From Microbulbifer harenosus (GTDB taxonomy: Bacteria > Pseudomonadota > Gammaproteobacteria > Pseudomonadales > Cellvibrionaceae), in NCBI RefSeq assembly GCF_005771435.1, contig NZ_VANI01000012.1, positions 45,076 through 109,075 on the forward strand: a stretch of DNA of 64,000 bases, read 5' to 3'. Every line of letters starts with the position of its first letter. The stretch's first letter is position 1. A program made the translations under genes and the position numbers. The notes below the pieces were generated by a model. That model worked only from the letters and a program-made list of their open reading frames with translations. It had not been told where the DNA came from and made no database searches. Below are positions 38,084 through 48,103 of this stretch, one piece after another.

Positions 38084-40711
38084 ATGCAACAACGTCATTT
38101 GCGAAAAAAACTGCTGCCTACATTGATCGGTGCCATAGCCGCCGGCTCCATTTCACTGAACACAAACGCCCAGCAGGATATCGCCGAACTGGAAGAAATC
38201 ATCGTCACCGGCAGTTACAGCCGCAGCCTGCAGTCCGCCATCGACGCCAAACGCAATGCGCCGAGCGTAACCGACGCCATCATTGCGCAGGACATCGGCC
38301 AGTTCCCCGCACAGAATATCGCCGAAGCACTGCAGCGGGTTACCGGGGTATCCATCGTGCGCGACCGCGGCGAAGGGGTCTATGTGCGGGTGCGTGGATT
38401 GGGTTCCAACTTCCAGGTCACCACCCTCAATAACCGCACCATGGCGGTCAATGAGAATGTCAGAACGTCCGGCCAGTTCGGTCGGCAGTTCCGCTTCGAT
38501 ACGCTGCCGGCGGAACTGGTATCCGCGGTCGAAGTCATCAAGAGCCCCACCGCCGCCCACGACGAGGGCGCCATCGGTGGCACCGTGAATGTAAAAACTT
38601 TCCGGCCGCTGGAACTGGGTGAAACCACCTTCAGCGCGTCCGCCCGCGCCAGTCACGCGCAGCTGGCGGAAGAGACCGACCCAAGATTTTCCGGTCTCGC
38701 CAACTGGGTCAACGAAGACCAGACGTTTGGCTTGCTGGTATCCAGTGCCTACGCCGAGCGCAGTGTACGCCAGGATCGCGCGATCAATTTCGGCTGGACC
38801 GAACTGGAAGAAGGCCTGGATACCGACGGCGACGGCACCCGCGATAGCGGCCCGCTGATCACACCGGGAGGTGTTCGCCCGACACTGGAACTCGAGGACC
38901 GCGAGCGCTTTGGTCTCTCCACCGCCATGCAGTGGCGTCCGTCCGACAATCTGGATATCAACCTGGACCTGCTCTACGTGGATCAGGAAGTACAGTACGA
39001 CGAATTCACCTACAGCGCCGACTACGATCCCGCCAGTCTGGTGCCCGGCACCGCGATTATCCGCGACGGCGCACTGGTCGGCGGTACCATCACCGATGGC
39101 TCGGTGCAAATCGGTCGCGAGAGCTCCGGCATTCACGACGAGAACCTGTCTATCGGTCTGAATGCGGAGTGGCTGGTGGACGACTGGACGCTTTCCGGCG
39201 ACCTGTTTCACTCCAGCGCGGACAGCGAAGATTCCGATCCCATCAGACGCACCCGCTTCCGCGTGACCGAGGGCATCGGCTTCTCCTTCCTGTTCCCGAA
39301 AGTAGACGGCGACTCCGTGCCCAGTATTGAGTACGCCAACGCGGACCTGAACGATCCATCACAGTGGCCGGGCCGCCGGCTGGAATGGCGCACCATCCGC
39401 GCCAATGACGAAGAGCAGTCCCTGCAGTTCGATGCCAGCAGAAGTATTCAGTTGGCCGGGTTTACCGAGTTCGCTACCGGTATCAAGTTCCGTGAACGCA
39501 CGCGGGATTATTTCCGTCGCGACCTCCGCTTGAGCGAGGGAGTGGAAGGCGAGACATTTGACTCGAGCTATTTCACCGCGTTTCCCGCGGATGATTTTCT
39601 CGGTAATGCCAACGGCAGCCTGCCCCAGGTCTGGCTGGTACCCGACGAGGATAAATTCTGGAGTAACTTCCCCAGCGCAGAACTGCTCGCCGCCGATCTT
39701 ACCAGTGGCGACCTCGGCAACTCCTATCGTATCGAAGAAAGCATCCGCTCTGCCTACGCCATGCTGAATTTAGACAGCGAACTGGCCTCCATGCCGCTGC
39801 GCGGCAATCTGGGTGTGCGTGTAGCCCAGACCGAGCAGGTTTCCTCCGGACATGCGACGGTGGATGGAGAGTCTACGCCGGTGTCTTTCAGCAACGAATA
39901 TACCGATGTATTGCCTTCGGTGAATTTCGCTCTTGACCTGCGCGACGACCTGATCACCCGCGTCGCTGCCGCCAAAGTGATCACCCGTGCGGACCTGCAG
40001 GACATGGCGCCGCGCCTGACATTCAATTCCGGAGACATACTGACCGCTACCGGCGGCAACCCGAATCTGGAACCGTTCGAGGCCTGGCAGTACGACGCGA
40101 CCCTGGAGTGGTACCCGCAAGAGAGTACCGCGCTCACCGCAGGGGTTTTCTACAAGGATATTTCCACATTCATTCAGACTCAGATTTCCGATCTGGAATT
40201 CAATGGCGAAGTCTACCGCCTGACCTCCAAAGTGAATGGCTCCAATGCCGAGGTCTCCGGTCTTGAGCTGGCCTACCAGCAGGTGTTCAATACCCTGCCG
40301 GCGCCCTTCGACGGACTGGGTGTACAGGCCAATTACACCCTGACCGACTCCAGCGCGGTCTACGTGGACGGTGATGAGCGCATCAAAGGTGAGCTGGAAG
40401 ATGTGGCAAAAAACAGTTACAACCTCACCGCTTTTTACGAAAAAAATGGCCTGGCGCTGCGCTTTAGCTACAGCTGGCGCGACGGTGTGCTCAATCAGAT
40501 CGGCACCAACAGCCTCGCCTCGGAAAACAACGCGGAATTTGGCTCCCTGGATTTCAGCGCGGCCTATGACCTCAGCGAAAGTACCTCGCTTTTCATTGAG
40601 GGCATCAATGTCACCAATGAAGTTCAGCAGCTGTTTGTGGATGGCGACGAGTTCCGCAGTTACACCGATTACGGGCGCACGTTTGTTCTCGGTGCCCGGG
40701 TAAAACTGTAA
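38084..40711 (+). CDS. TonB-dependent receptor (Caulobacter/Xanthomonas type), no STN domain
   Basis: Outer-membrane receptor of 875 aa. A signal peptide (about 1-29, ending NTNAQQ) is followed by a TonB-box-like LEEIIVTGSYS. The plug has DAIIAQDIGQFPAQNIAEAL, QRVTGVSIVRDRGEG and RGLGSNFQ; the 22-strand barrel ends in the classic aromatic strand YGRTFVLGARVKL. It resembles the TonB-Xanth-Caul subgroup of polymer/oligomer transporters. It is a clear paralogue of the receptor at 43661-46543 (shared PGRRLEWR, SDPIRRTR and WLVPDE blocks). A PhoX-type phosphatase gene follows. The ligand is unknown. Confidence 0.93.
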   Translation: MQQRHLRKKLLPTLIGAIAAGSISLNTNAQQDIAELEEIIVTGSYSRSLQSAIDAKRNAPSVTDAIIAQDIGQFPAQNIAEALQRVTGVSIVRDRGEGVYVRVRGLGSNFQVTTLNNRTMAVNENVRTSGQFGRQFRFDTLPAELVSAVEVIKSPTAAHDEGAIGGTVNVKTFRPLELGETTFSASARASHAQLAEETDPRFSGLANWVNEDQTFGLLVSSAYAERSVRQDRAINFGWTELEEGLDTDGDGTRDSGPLITPGGVRPTLELEDRERFGLSTAMQWRPSDNLDINLDLLYVDQEVQYDEFTYSADYDPASLVPGTAIIRDGALVGGTITDGSVQIGRESSGIHDENLSIGLNAEWLVDDWTLSGDLFHSSADSEDSDPIRRTRFRVTEGIGFSFLFPKVDGDSVPSIEYANADLNDPSQWPGRRLEWRTIRANDEEQSLQFDASRSIQLAGFTEFATGIKFRERTRDYFRRDLRLSEGVEGETFDSSYFTAFPADDFLGNANGSLPQVWLVPDEDKFWSNFPSAELLAADLTSGDLGNSYRIEESIRSAYAMLNLDSELASMPLRGNLGVRVAQTEQVSSGHATVDGESTPVSFSNEYTDVLPSVNFALDLRDDLITRVAAAKVITRADLQDMAPRLTFNSGDILTATGGNPNLEPFEAWQYDATLEWYPQESTALTAGVFYKDISTFIQTQISDLEFNGEVYRLTSKVNGSNAEVSGLELAYQQVFNTLPAPFDGLGVQANYTLTDSSAVYVDGDERIKGELEDVAKNSYNLTAFYEKNGLALRFSYSWRDGVLNQIGTNSLASENNAEFGSLDFSAAYDLSESTSLFIEGINVTNEVQQLFVDGDEFRSYTDYGRTFVLGARVKL

Positions 40712-40738
40712 CAGGCCCGGTTCGGGCGCCCACTCGAT

Positions 40739-40770
40739 GCGGGAGCGGTTCACACCGCTCCCGCCTTTTT
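40739..40770 (+). terminator. Rho-independent terminator after the TonB receptor
   Basis: A perfect 11-bp stem, GCGGGAGCGGT and ACCGCTCCCGC, with loop TCAC and a following CTTTTT. It lies 18 bases before the next ATG, so the phosphatase gene needs its own promoter or read-through. Confidence 0.92.
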
Positions 40771-40787
40771 GCATTCACGAGGTAAAA

Positions 40788-42227
40788 ATGACGCTTTCAC
40801 GCAGACAGTTTCTGATCAACGCCGGCGCCGCCGCGGTGGCGTTTGGCGGCCTCTCCAGCCTGCCGGCACTGGCGCAGGTCTATGCCGTCGACCCTCTGCG
40901 CGGTACCGACCGCTTCGGCCAGCTTTTTCGCGATCCCGACGGTATTCTGAATCTGCCACAGGGCTTCAGCTACCGCGTTATCTCCCGCACCGGCGACACC
41001 ATGTCCGACGGCCTCACCACCCCCAGTGCACCGGACGGCATGGCCGCGTTTCCCGCACCGGGCAAGCCGGGTTACAGCCTGCTGGTGCGCAATCACGAAC
41101 TGGATTCCATCGGCCCGGAAATCGGCCCCTTTCACCATGCGCCGGCGCGCGCACGCGCGATGCGCGACCGCGCCTTCGACCTCTATCAAGACAAGCTGCC
41201 GGTCAATGGCGGGACCACCACCCTGCTGTACAACCACCGCAGCGGAACGGTGGAGAAATCGCACCTGAGCCTGCTCGGCACCACCCGCAACTGTGCCGGC
41301 GGCGCCACACCCTGGGGTTCGTGGCTGACCTGTGAAGAAAGTCTCGCGGGGCGCGCTGAAGGTTTCGGACGCGACCACGGCTTCGTATTCGAAGTCCCCG
41401 CCAACGCAGAAGGGTTAGTGACACCAGAGCCACTCACCGCCATGGGACGCTTTGTTCACGAGGCCGCCGCCGTCGACAGTAGCTCCGGCATTGTCTATCT
41501 CACAGAGGATTACGATAACGCGCTGTTTTATCGCTTTCTGCCTGCGCAATCAGAACAACTTCGGCATGGTGGGCAGCTGCAGGCGCTAGCCATTAAGGGG
41601 TGGCCGGGCGCACTCACCCGCAATTGGGAGGAGGACAAAAACAAGGCCGAGGCCAGTGCGGTGAGCGTGGGGCAGAAATTCCAGTGCACCTGGATAGATC
41701 TCGAGGATGTCGCGTCGCCGGACGGCGATCTCAGCCTGCGCGGTGCCGCTGCCGGCGCCGCACGCTTCTGTCGCTGCGAAGGCGTGGCTTTTGCACTGCG
41801 CGCCGACGGCCGCCGGGAAATCTACTTTGCCGCTACCGGCGGCGGGCCGCAAAAGATCGGCCAGATCTGGTGTTACCGCCCCGGGCGGCACGAAGGCGCC
41901 GGGCATGAAGTCGTCGGTGAACTGGAGCTGGTTTACGAGAGCCGCGACCGCGCACTGCTGGAGTCCTGCGATAACCTCGCCATCGCCCCCTGGGGTGATC
42001 TGATCATCTGCGAAGACAGCTATTCCAGCAGCCCGGATATGGTCAACTATATCCGCGGTCTGACACCGGAGGGAAAACTCTACACCCTGACCATGAACGC
42101 GCACCCTGACAAAGGGGAGTTCTGCGGTGCCTGCTTCTCGCCGGATGGATCAACGCTGTTTGTGAATATACAGCGCCCCGGCATGACTCTGGCCATCAAC
42201 GGCCCCTGGAGCAGACTGCGGGCATAA
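40788..42227 (+). CDS. PhoX-family alkaline phosphatase (DUF839), Tat-exported
   Basis: Probable periplasmic or secreted phosphatase of 479 aa. The N-terminus is a Tat signal: LSRRQFLINAGAAAVAFGG. Family features include NLPQGFSYRVISRTGDTMSDG, PDGMAAF, LVRNHELD, GTTTLLYN, NCAGGATPWGSWLTCEE and, near the end, YSSSPDMVNYIRGLTPEG. PhoX enzymes use Ca and Fe and release phosphate from many esters. ATG 40788 has GAGGT upstream. Together with the phosphodiesterase gene downstream it suggests organophosphate use. PhoX-like proteins vary, so enzyme activity is inferred. Confidence 0.88.
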   Translation: MTLSRRQFLINAGAAAVAFGGLSSLPALAQVYAVDPLRGTDRFGQLFRDPDGILNLPQGFSYRVISRTGDTMSDGLTTPSAPDGMAAFPAPGKPGYSLLVRNHELDSIGPEIGPFHHAPARARAMRDRAFDLYQDKLPVNGGTTTLLYNHRSGTVEKSHLSLLGTTRNCAGGATPWGSWLTCEESLAGRAEGFGRDHGFVFEVPANAEGLVTPEPLTAMGRFVHEAAAVDSSSGIVYLTEDYDNALFYRFLPAQSEQLRHGGQLQALAIKGWPGALTRNWEEDKNKAEASAVSVGQKFQCTWIDLEDVASPDGDLSLRGAAAGAARFCRCEGVAFALRADGRREIYFAATGGGPQKIGQIWCYRPGRHEGAGHEVVGELELVYESRDRALLESCDNLAIAPWGDLIICEDSYSSSPDMVNYIRGLTPEGKLYTLTMNAHPDKGEFCGACFSPDGSTLFVNIQRPGMTLAINGPWSRLRA

Positions 42228-42354
42228 TCTTTGACGCTTAAATGTCACCAGAATGCCAGAATAAATTCATCGGATTTTATGTCCCCAGACGTCGATGTAA
42301 TCGCTCTTTAAATTACCTGCAATTGGCAGGTGACACACAAAGAGGAAACATCTG

Positions 42355-43653
42355 ATGAAATTTTTTTGCGTTCTGCTGATCGCGCTACTGTCCAGCGCGC
42401 AGGCAGTAGCGGATGGTCAATTTAACATACTGACCTACAACGTCGCCGGGCTTCCCGACGCCTTCAGTTCCGGCAGCCCGGCGACCAATACCGTGAAAAT
42501 CAGCCCTTTGCTGAATGATTACGACATCGTGGTAGTACAGGAAGACTTCAGCTACCACAGCGATCTTGTCAGCCAAATTGTGCATGCACACACTTCAGCC
42601 CACTCCGGCGATATAGCCGTCGGCGACGGCATGAACCGCTTTTCCAAAATCGGATTTTCCGATTTTAGCCGCACCAAGTGGAACGACTGTTATGGCGTAT
42701 TCAGCGATGGCAGTGATTGCCTGACGCCCAAAGGATTTTCATTCTCGAGAATGAATTTTGGCGATGGTGCGGTTGTCGATGTTTACAACCTGCACGCTGA
42801 CGCCAGTACCGATGATGCCTCCAACGCAGCACGGGCGAGTAATCTGCTGCAACTGCTCGCGGCGATAGAGACTCGTTCCAGCGGGCACGCCGTGATCGTC
42901 GCCGGCGACACCAACTCCCGTTACACCCGATCCCCAGACAGACTGCACGATTACATTGCGGCCGGATTTTCCGATACCTGGGTTGAAGTATCCCGCGGTG
43001 GAATTATTCCGCAGAGCGGTGATCCGGCACTGACCGACTGTACCGATAAAAATAGCGGCAACTGCGAACGAGTGGACAAGATCCTCTACCGCAACGGCGC
43101 TGCGGTGCAATTGTCACTGGCGGATGCGCAGGTGCCTTCCAATTTCATTGATTCCGCCGGCGAGCCTCTGTCTGATCACGACCCCGTTGCCGCCACCTTT
43201 CACTATTCACTCAATAGTGGTTTGTATCTGACGGGTACGGCTGGCGGCCCTCACGGCGATTTCTTCAACGACCTGCCCGCGTTGTCGATGGCGGACTACC
43301 CTCAACCCGATGCCATCACCCTGCGTGCAGGGAGCCGGGTCGACCAGATGACGTTCCACTTCCCCGGGGGCCTGCAGTTGAGCCACGGAGGAACAGGTGG
43401 CTCCGCGCAAACTCTGCAACTGTCACCGGGTGAAACTATAAGCCGGATTACCGCATGCCAGGCAAAGCACAACGGACATACCCGTATTTTTTACCTGCAA
43501 CTTCAGACCAGTGCGGGCAACAGTATGGCCGGTGGATCACAAACGGGCACCTGTACCACCTTTGACGCACCAGCCGGGAAAGCCTTTATTGGTGCTTATG
43601 GCCGGTCCGGCAGTGAACTGGACAGTATCGGCTTTATCGCCAAAGAACTCTGA
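42355..43653 (+). CDS. Secreted EEP-family phosphodiesterase (sphingomyelinase-like) with jacalin-like tail
   Basis: A 432-residue secreted protein: signal peptide of about 19 residues ([19 protein letters not shown]), then an endonuclease/exonuclease/phosphatase domain ([16 protein letters not shown], the NLHADAS strand, AGDTNSRY and the closing [10 protein letters not shown]) resembling bacterial sphingomyelinase C. From about residue 288 a beta-prism, jacalin-like lectin domain follows ([44 protein letters not shown]). The lectin tail probably targets the enzyme to glycans or membranes. It sits next to a PhoX gene and between two TonB receptors. The substrate (phospholipid, nucleic acid or other) is not decided by sequence. 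Confidence 0.85.
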   Translation: MKFFCVLLIALLSSAQAVADGQFNILTYNVAGLPDAFSSGSPATNTVKISPLLNDYDIVVVQEDFSYHSDLVSQIVHAHTSAHSGDIAVGDGMNRFSKIGFSDFSRTKWNDCYGVFSDGSDCLTPKGFSFSRMNFGDGAVVDVYNLHADASTDDASNAARASNLLQLLAAIETRSSGHAVIVAGDTNSRYTRSPDRLHDYIAAGFSDTWVEVSRGGIIPQSGDPALTDCTDKNSGNCERVDKILYRNGAAVQLSLADAQVPSNFIDSAGEPLSDHDPVAATFHYSLNSGLYLTGTAGGPHGDFFNDLPALSMADYPQPDAITLRAGSRVDQMTFHFPGGLQLSHGGTGGSAQTLQLSPGETISRITACQAKHNGHTRIFYLQLQTSAGNSMAGGSQTGTCTTFDAPAGKAFIGAYGRSGSELDSIGFIAKEL

Positions 43654-43660
43654 GCATAGT

Positions 43661-46543
43661 TCAGAATCTGGCATCCACCCCTAGGGTAAACGTGCGGCCG
43701 TAGTAGCTGTAACCGGCGAATTCACCACCGGCTATGGATTCTCTCTCGGCCGCGCCGGTTAGATTGGAGCCCTCGGCAAATAGAGAAATGTCTCGGCCGA
43801 GGGCCACGCTAATACGTGCATCGAGGTTGCCGAACGGTTCACTGTTCTGCGTCGCCTGATTGAAGCTTCCCACCTGCTTCAGGATCTGATCCCGCCAGCC
43901 GTAGTCGACATTGACCGTCACCGCCGCCGACTCAAACCATATCCCGGCATTGGCGGTACGCGGCGCTACATCCGCAAGCGTATCTTCCACGTACTGATCG
44001 CCCGCCCGGTACCTGGCATTGGAGTCTGTCAGTGAAATGTTTGCCCGTATACCGAGGCCATCCCAGGGACTGGGCAGCTGGCTGAACCGCTCCCGGTATT
44101 CCATTTCCAGTCCATTGATACGGGCACTGCCCCCGTTACTGCGGCTGGTCAATTCATAGGTCTGACCGCCGATGTCGATGTCGCGAGTGTCGGTCTGGAT
44201 AAAGCCATCCAGTGTCGTATGAAATACACTGATACTGAACAGCCCGTCCGCGGGTAGGTACCATTCCCAGGCGAAGTCAAACTGGTTACCCACGACCATT
44301 TTCAGCTCGGGATTGCCCCCCACGGCCGTCAGCGTGTCTCCGGAATTGAGGGTGAGCCGCGGCGCCAGGTCCTGCAGGTCCGGCCGGTTGACGACCCGTG
44401 CGGCGGAAAATCGCAGCAACTGATCCCGCGCTGGTGCGAAGCTCAGATTCAGCGACGGCAACAGGCGGTCCTCACTCGCCGTCACTGTCAAAGGAAGAAC
44501 CTGCATACTCTCGTCCGGCCAGTGTCCGCGCGCATGTCGGCTTCCCTGGAGGTAACGCAGGCCTAACTCTCCTCGCCAGCGCTCCAAACGCATATCAGAG
44601 CGAACAAACAGCGCTCGGTTGTTTTCCGCAACGTTATAGGAATTCATACGGTCGGCCGAAGACTGCGCAGTGTCTGTCAGATATCCGGGGTCTGCCAGCT
44701 GCCAGAATCGCTCCTCATCGGGCACCAGCCACTGCGCGGGCAAGTGCGCCTGCACGCTGTGGAGGAAATCATCCACAGGTAGCGCAAGAAAATATTCGTC
44801 GGGAAAAAATGCACCCTCGATACCGTCGCTGATCATCCGATCACGGCGTTGATAATCCCTGCTGAAGAATTGCCACTCCGCGCCGAACTCCACTCGCTCA
44901 AGCGGACCGTCATCCAGTGTGCGTGAAGCCGCCAGCTTGAGGGTGTTTTTACCGTCTTGTGCATTGATGTACCGCCATTCCAGTCGCCGCCCCGGGAAGT
45001 CTTCCGGATCGTTCAGTGAGACATTGTGGTAGGTAACGGTTGGGAGTGCGCCTTCGCCACTTTTTGGATACCAGAACTGGAAAGCAACATCGCCGTCTCT
45101 GCGCAGCCGTGTTCTCCGTATCGGATCGCTGTTGTAACTGTGTGCGCGCGACATCGCCAGTGCGCCAGTCACTTTCCACTCATCCGTTTCTCGAGACAGG
45201 GACACACTGCCGTGATACAGCGAATCCGTAAGCCCGGCGCTCTCACGCCCAATCTGTACCGACCCCGTTTGTGTATCTCCACCAATCAATGCATCGCCCC
45301 GCCACTGCAGGCTGTCGGGAACTAGCTGGTCGATGTCGTAGTCGGCACTGTAGGAAAACTCCTGATAATCGCTGTGCCGCTTCACGCCAAACAGATCCAC
45401 GTCCAGGGCGATTCCATTTCCAGACTGCCACTGCAGCGCGGTGCTGATTCCCAGCCGTTGGCTTTCTTCCCGCTCCAAGGTGGGGCGGATGCCACCGGGA
45501 GAAAGGGTACCGTTTTGCGACTCCAGCCAGCGGAAATTCAATACCCGGTCCTGCCGCAGGCTGCGCTGGGAATAGGCTGTGATCAACGACAATCCGAGAC
45601 TGCTGTCGCGGTTTACCCAGTTGCCCGCAACCGATATACGCGGACTGGTTTCACCAACCAGTTGCGAAGAACTTCCCGCGACACGGGTGCTCACGCCACT
45701 GGCCCCCATTTCCAGGGGGCGGTGCGTCTGTAAGTTGATCTGGCCACCAATGGCACCGGCGGTGTCGGCGGCAGAGGCACTTTTGCTCAGAGCAACGGCC
45801 GAGACCAGCTCCGCAGGCAACAGGTTGTAGTGAAAGCGCCGCCCATACTGCTCGGACGTCCGCACATTTTCACTGCTCGCCAGTGCATTGCCGTTAAGCG
45901 TAACCTGATTAAACTGGGTAGGCAGACCGCGCATGCTGATAAATAACGCCTCGCCCCGGTCGCGCACCACGGAAATCCCGGCGCTGCGAGTAATTGCTTC
46001 GGCGATATTCGCTGCCGGTAAACGCTGGATATCGGCAGTCTGAAGAAAGTCCTGGTGCCTGTTGGAATGATATTTCTTTTGCAGCGAAGATTGCTGGTAC
46101 GCAGCGGGAATGCCCTTCACCAGCACCTCTTCTACGCCTGCAGCCGTGGAGGGCGCGTTGCCAGTGGCGGGCTCGGGCGGTGAATCTCGGCGAGATACAA
46201 TCAACCAGCTTGCGCCCTGACGCTCCGCAACCAGAGCGGCATTCTGTAGCAGGTGCGCAATGGCATCCTCCCGGGAAAATTCCCCGCTAACCGGGGGAGC
46301 TTCCAATCCTGACACCAGGCGCGGGTCATAGAGTACTGTCTGTCCGGTGATTCTCGAGAAATGAGCCAGCGCATCGGACAGAGGACCGGCGGGGATGGAA
46401 AAATCTGTAACCGCCGCCTGTAGCGGAACCGGAGCGAGCAGCGTACAGCAGACAGCAATTTCACACAGGAGATTGAATCGCCAGGCTCGTGTACGGCGAT
46501 CATTCATGGACCGACGGAAAGTGGGAATAGGCAAACCTTCCAT
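43661..46543 (-). CDS. TonB-dependent receptor with N-terminal STN (signalling) domain
   Basis: Outer-membrane transducer of 960 aa. After a signal peptide comes an STN domain (about 44-117: FSIPAGPLSDALAHFSRITG, YDPRLVSGLEAP), used by FecA-type receptors to signal to FecR. A TonB-box-like VEEVLVKGIP precedes the plug (ANIAEAITRSAGISVVRDRG, RGLPTQFNQ) and a barrel that ends YGRTFTLGVDARF. It is a paralogue of the receptor at 38084-40711. The start is ATG 46543, 12 bases after the FecR stop; an in-frame ATG at 46507 is possible. Regulation: probably by the FecI/FecR pair upstream. The ligand is unknown. Confidence 0.93.
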   Translation of the reverse strand: MEGLPIPTFRRSMNDRRTRAWRFNLLCEIAVCCTLLAPVPLQAAVTDFSIPAGPLSDALAHFSRITGQTVLYDPRLVSGLEAPPVSGEFSREDAIAHLLQNAALVAERQGASWLIVSRRDSPPEPATGNAPSTAAGVEEVLVKGIPAAYQQSSLQKKYHSNRHQDFLQTADIQRLPAANIAEAITRSAGISVVRDRGEALFISMRGLPTQFNQVTLNGNALASSENVRTSEQYGRRFHYNLLPAELVSAVALSKSASAADTAGAIGGQINLQTHRPLEMGASGVSTRVAGSSSQLVGETSPRISVAGNWVNRDSSLGLSLITAYSQRSLRQDRVLNFRWLESQNGTLSPGGIRPTLEREESQRLGISTALQWQSGNGIALDVDLFGVKRHSDYQEFSYSADYDIDQLVPDSLQWRGDALIGGDTQTGSVQIGRESAGLTDSLYHGSVSLSRETDEWKVTGALAMSRAHSYNSDPIRRTRLRRDGDVAFQFWYPKSGEGALPTVTYHNVSLNDPEDFPGRRLEWRYINAQDGKNTLKLAASRTLDDGPLERVEFGAEWQFFSRDYQRRDRMISDGIEGAFFPDEYFLALPVDDFLHSVQAHLPAQWLVPDEERFWQLADPGYLTDTAQSSADRMNSYNVAENNRALFVRSDMRLERWRGELGLRYLQGSRHARGHWPDESMQVLPLTVTASEDRLLPSLNLSFAPARDQLLRFSAARVVNRPDLQDLAPRLTLNSGDTLTAVGGNPELKMVVGNQFDFAWEWYLPADGLFSISVFHTTLDGFIQTDTRDIDIGGQTYELTSRSNGGSARINGLEMEYRERFSQLPSPWDGLGIRANISLTDSNARYRAGDQYVEDTLADVAPRTANAGIWFESAAVTVNVDYGWRDQILKQVGSFNQATQNSEPFGNLDARISVALGRDISLFAEGSNLTGAAERESIAGGEFAGYSYYGRTFTLGVDARF

Positions 46544-46555
46544 TGTCGGTGCCTA

Positions 46556-47512
46556 TCAGTCGACAGCTCGCCTTAGCTCAATGCGGTCCGGCGAGCGGCT
46601 GACACTGAGCCCATACAGACGCGCGAGAAGGGCCAGGTTCTCATTGGTTTCCGCAAGCCTGAAGCGACCCGCGATCGGCAATTGCGCGAGCTCGCCCTCC
46701 GCCACAATGGGCGCGGGGCTATAGCGCGAGAGGCGCTCAAGCAAATAGGGCAGTGGACGATCGCGAATTTCAACCCACCCCTGGCGCCAGTCGAGCAGGT
46801 CATCGAGGGCGACGGCCTCGGCGGCCTCTATGCCAACAGAGGAAATACGCACCCGCTGACCGGCACTCAGTATTACCGGTTCTTCCGGGGCCCTTGTACG
46901 TACTTCGACACGGCCCTCATGGACGGTAACGTCGATACCGTAGGAGGAGGATTCGATATTGAACTCGGTGCCCAGAGCCGTCACACGCGCATCGCCGATG
47001 CCGACTTCAAACGGCCGCGATGCGTCGTGGGCGACATCAAAGTAGGCGGCGCCCTGGCGCAGCTCAATCCGTCGCGCCGTGGCGTCGAGCCGCACGTCCA
47101 CAATACTCGCCGCATCCAATTGCAGCCGCGATCCATCCGCGAGACTCAGCTGTCGCGGCTGCATCGCCGGCGTTTCAAAGTGCGCGGTATACGGCGGCTG
47201 ATGCTCGCGGAAAGGGAACTGCCACAGTGCCAGTAGCAGGCAGGCGGCCGCCGCCATTGGCATCAGCCAACGCGCGAGCGGATGGTTTGTTCCGCCGCGC
47301 CGGTCATCGTCAGTGGGCGCCGAGCTTGTCAGCGCCTCCTGCAAAATTGGGGAATCCCAGGTATTCACCATGCGCTCGAAAATGACGGCGTGTTGGCGGT
47401 CCGCCTTGAGCCAGTTCTCGAAACGGCGTGCCGTCACAGGGTCGGGCTCTCCCTCAGACAGCAGTTCCAGCCAGTAGGCGGCCTCCTGGTAAGCATCCGT
47501 TACAGGGCTCAC
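46556..47512 (-). CDS. fecR: FecR-family anti-sigma/signal transducer
   Basis: Inner-membrane regulator of 318 aa. The N-terminal DUF4880/anti-sigma part (EAAYWLELLSEGEPDPVTARRF) is followed by one transmembrane helix (WLMPMAAAACLLLALW, about 82-98) and the periplasmic FecR domain (SLADGSRLQLDAAS, YFDVAHDASRPFEV, VTALGTEFNI, VHEGRVEV). The C-terminal STN-like segment (IAGRFRLAETNENLALL) should contact the receptor's signalling domain. It overlaps the sigma factor gene by 4 bases. It relays receptor occupancy to the sigma factor. The symbol is a family name. Confidence 0.93.
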   Translation of the reverse strand: MSPVTDAYQEAAYWLELLSEGEPDPVTARRFENWLKADRQHAVIFERMVNTWDSPILQEALTSSAPTDDDRRGGTNHPLARWLMPMAAAACLLLALWQFPFREHQPPYTAHFETPAMQPRQLSLADGSRLQLDAASIVDVRLDATARRIELRQGAAYFDVAHDASRPFEVGIGDARVTALGTEFNIESSSYGIDVTVHEGRVEVRTRAPEEPVILSAGQRVRISSVGIEAAEAVALDDLLDWRQGWVEIRDRPLPYLLERLSRYSPAPIVAEGELAQLPIAGRFRLAETNENLALLARLYGLSVSRSPDRIELRRAVD

Positions 47513-48006
47513 GCTATCCTCCCTTCATCCAGCGCTCGCTGAATATCGGCCAGCGCGCGGCTGATGTGTTTTTTTACCGCCTCAACGCTGATACCCAGCG
47601 CGCGGGCAATCTCCTCGCGGCTTTCACCGTCAAGACGTCGGCGAATAAAGACTTCGCGGCGCAGTGCTGGCATGGTTTCCAGAATTGTCAGGATCTCCTG
47701 CAGTTGTTGCTGCCGGCTGGTGTTTTCCTCCGGAGACGGCCCCGGACAGACCATCTCCGTCTCTTCGGCGTGCGCCACCGGGCCGCGGTTGATGATCAGA
47801 TTGCGGGCGATGCGAATCGCATAGGCGACCGGGTTGTTGATACGCTGTTCCCGCGCCTGTTCCAGTACACGTGTGATGGATTCCTGATAAAGGTCCGCCA
47901 CATCCGTGGCATTGTCGGCATGACGCTGAACAAAACGCTTCAGCCTGGGAGCTCCCTCAATCAGCTGTAAAGTCAGCGATGATTGTTCCGCATTCAATTC
48001 AGGCAT
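47509..48006 (-). CDS. fecI: ECF sigma factor, FecI type
   Basis: A 165-residue extracytoplasmic-function sigma factor. Region 2 spans about residues 18-80 (ADLYQESITRVLEQ, NPVAYAIRIARNLIINR); region 4 spans about 105-160 (METM-like start, ALRREVFIRRRLDGES, EEIARALGISVEAVKKHISRAL). Followed by fecR and a receptor with an STN domain, it completes a classic surface-signalling cassette that switches on receptor transcription. Confidence 0.93.
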   Translation of the reverse strand: MPELNAEQSSLTLQLIEGAPRLKRFVQRHADNATDVADLYQESITRVLEQAREQRINNPVAYAIRIARNLIINRGPVAHAEETEMVCPGPSPEENTSRQQQLQEILTILETMPALRREVFIRRRLDGESREEIARALGISVEAVKKHISRALADIQRALDEGRIA

Positions 48007-48103
48007 TCGCCCCCCCGGCTTGCACAGTGCGATGGAACGCCAGATGGTATTTCCGGGGAGTTACAGTTTGAGGTCAAAATCGGGAAAGTTGCCGATGAAC
48101 CGC

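Noticed and set aside
38153..39211. Long antisense frame within the TonB receptor gene
   Set aside because: Shadow of the receptor; no recognisable domain and no start signal.
37745..42354. Pho box upstream of the TonB receptor, PhoX or phosphodiesterase genes
   Set aside because: No CTGTCAT-like tandem repeats were found in the gaps before these genes.
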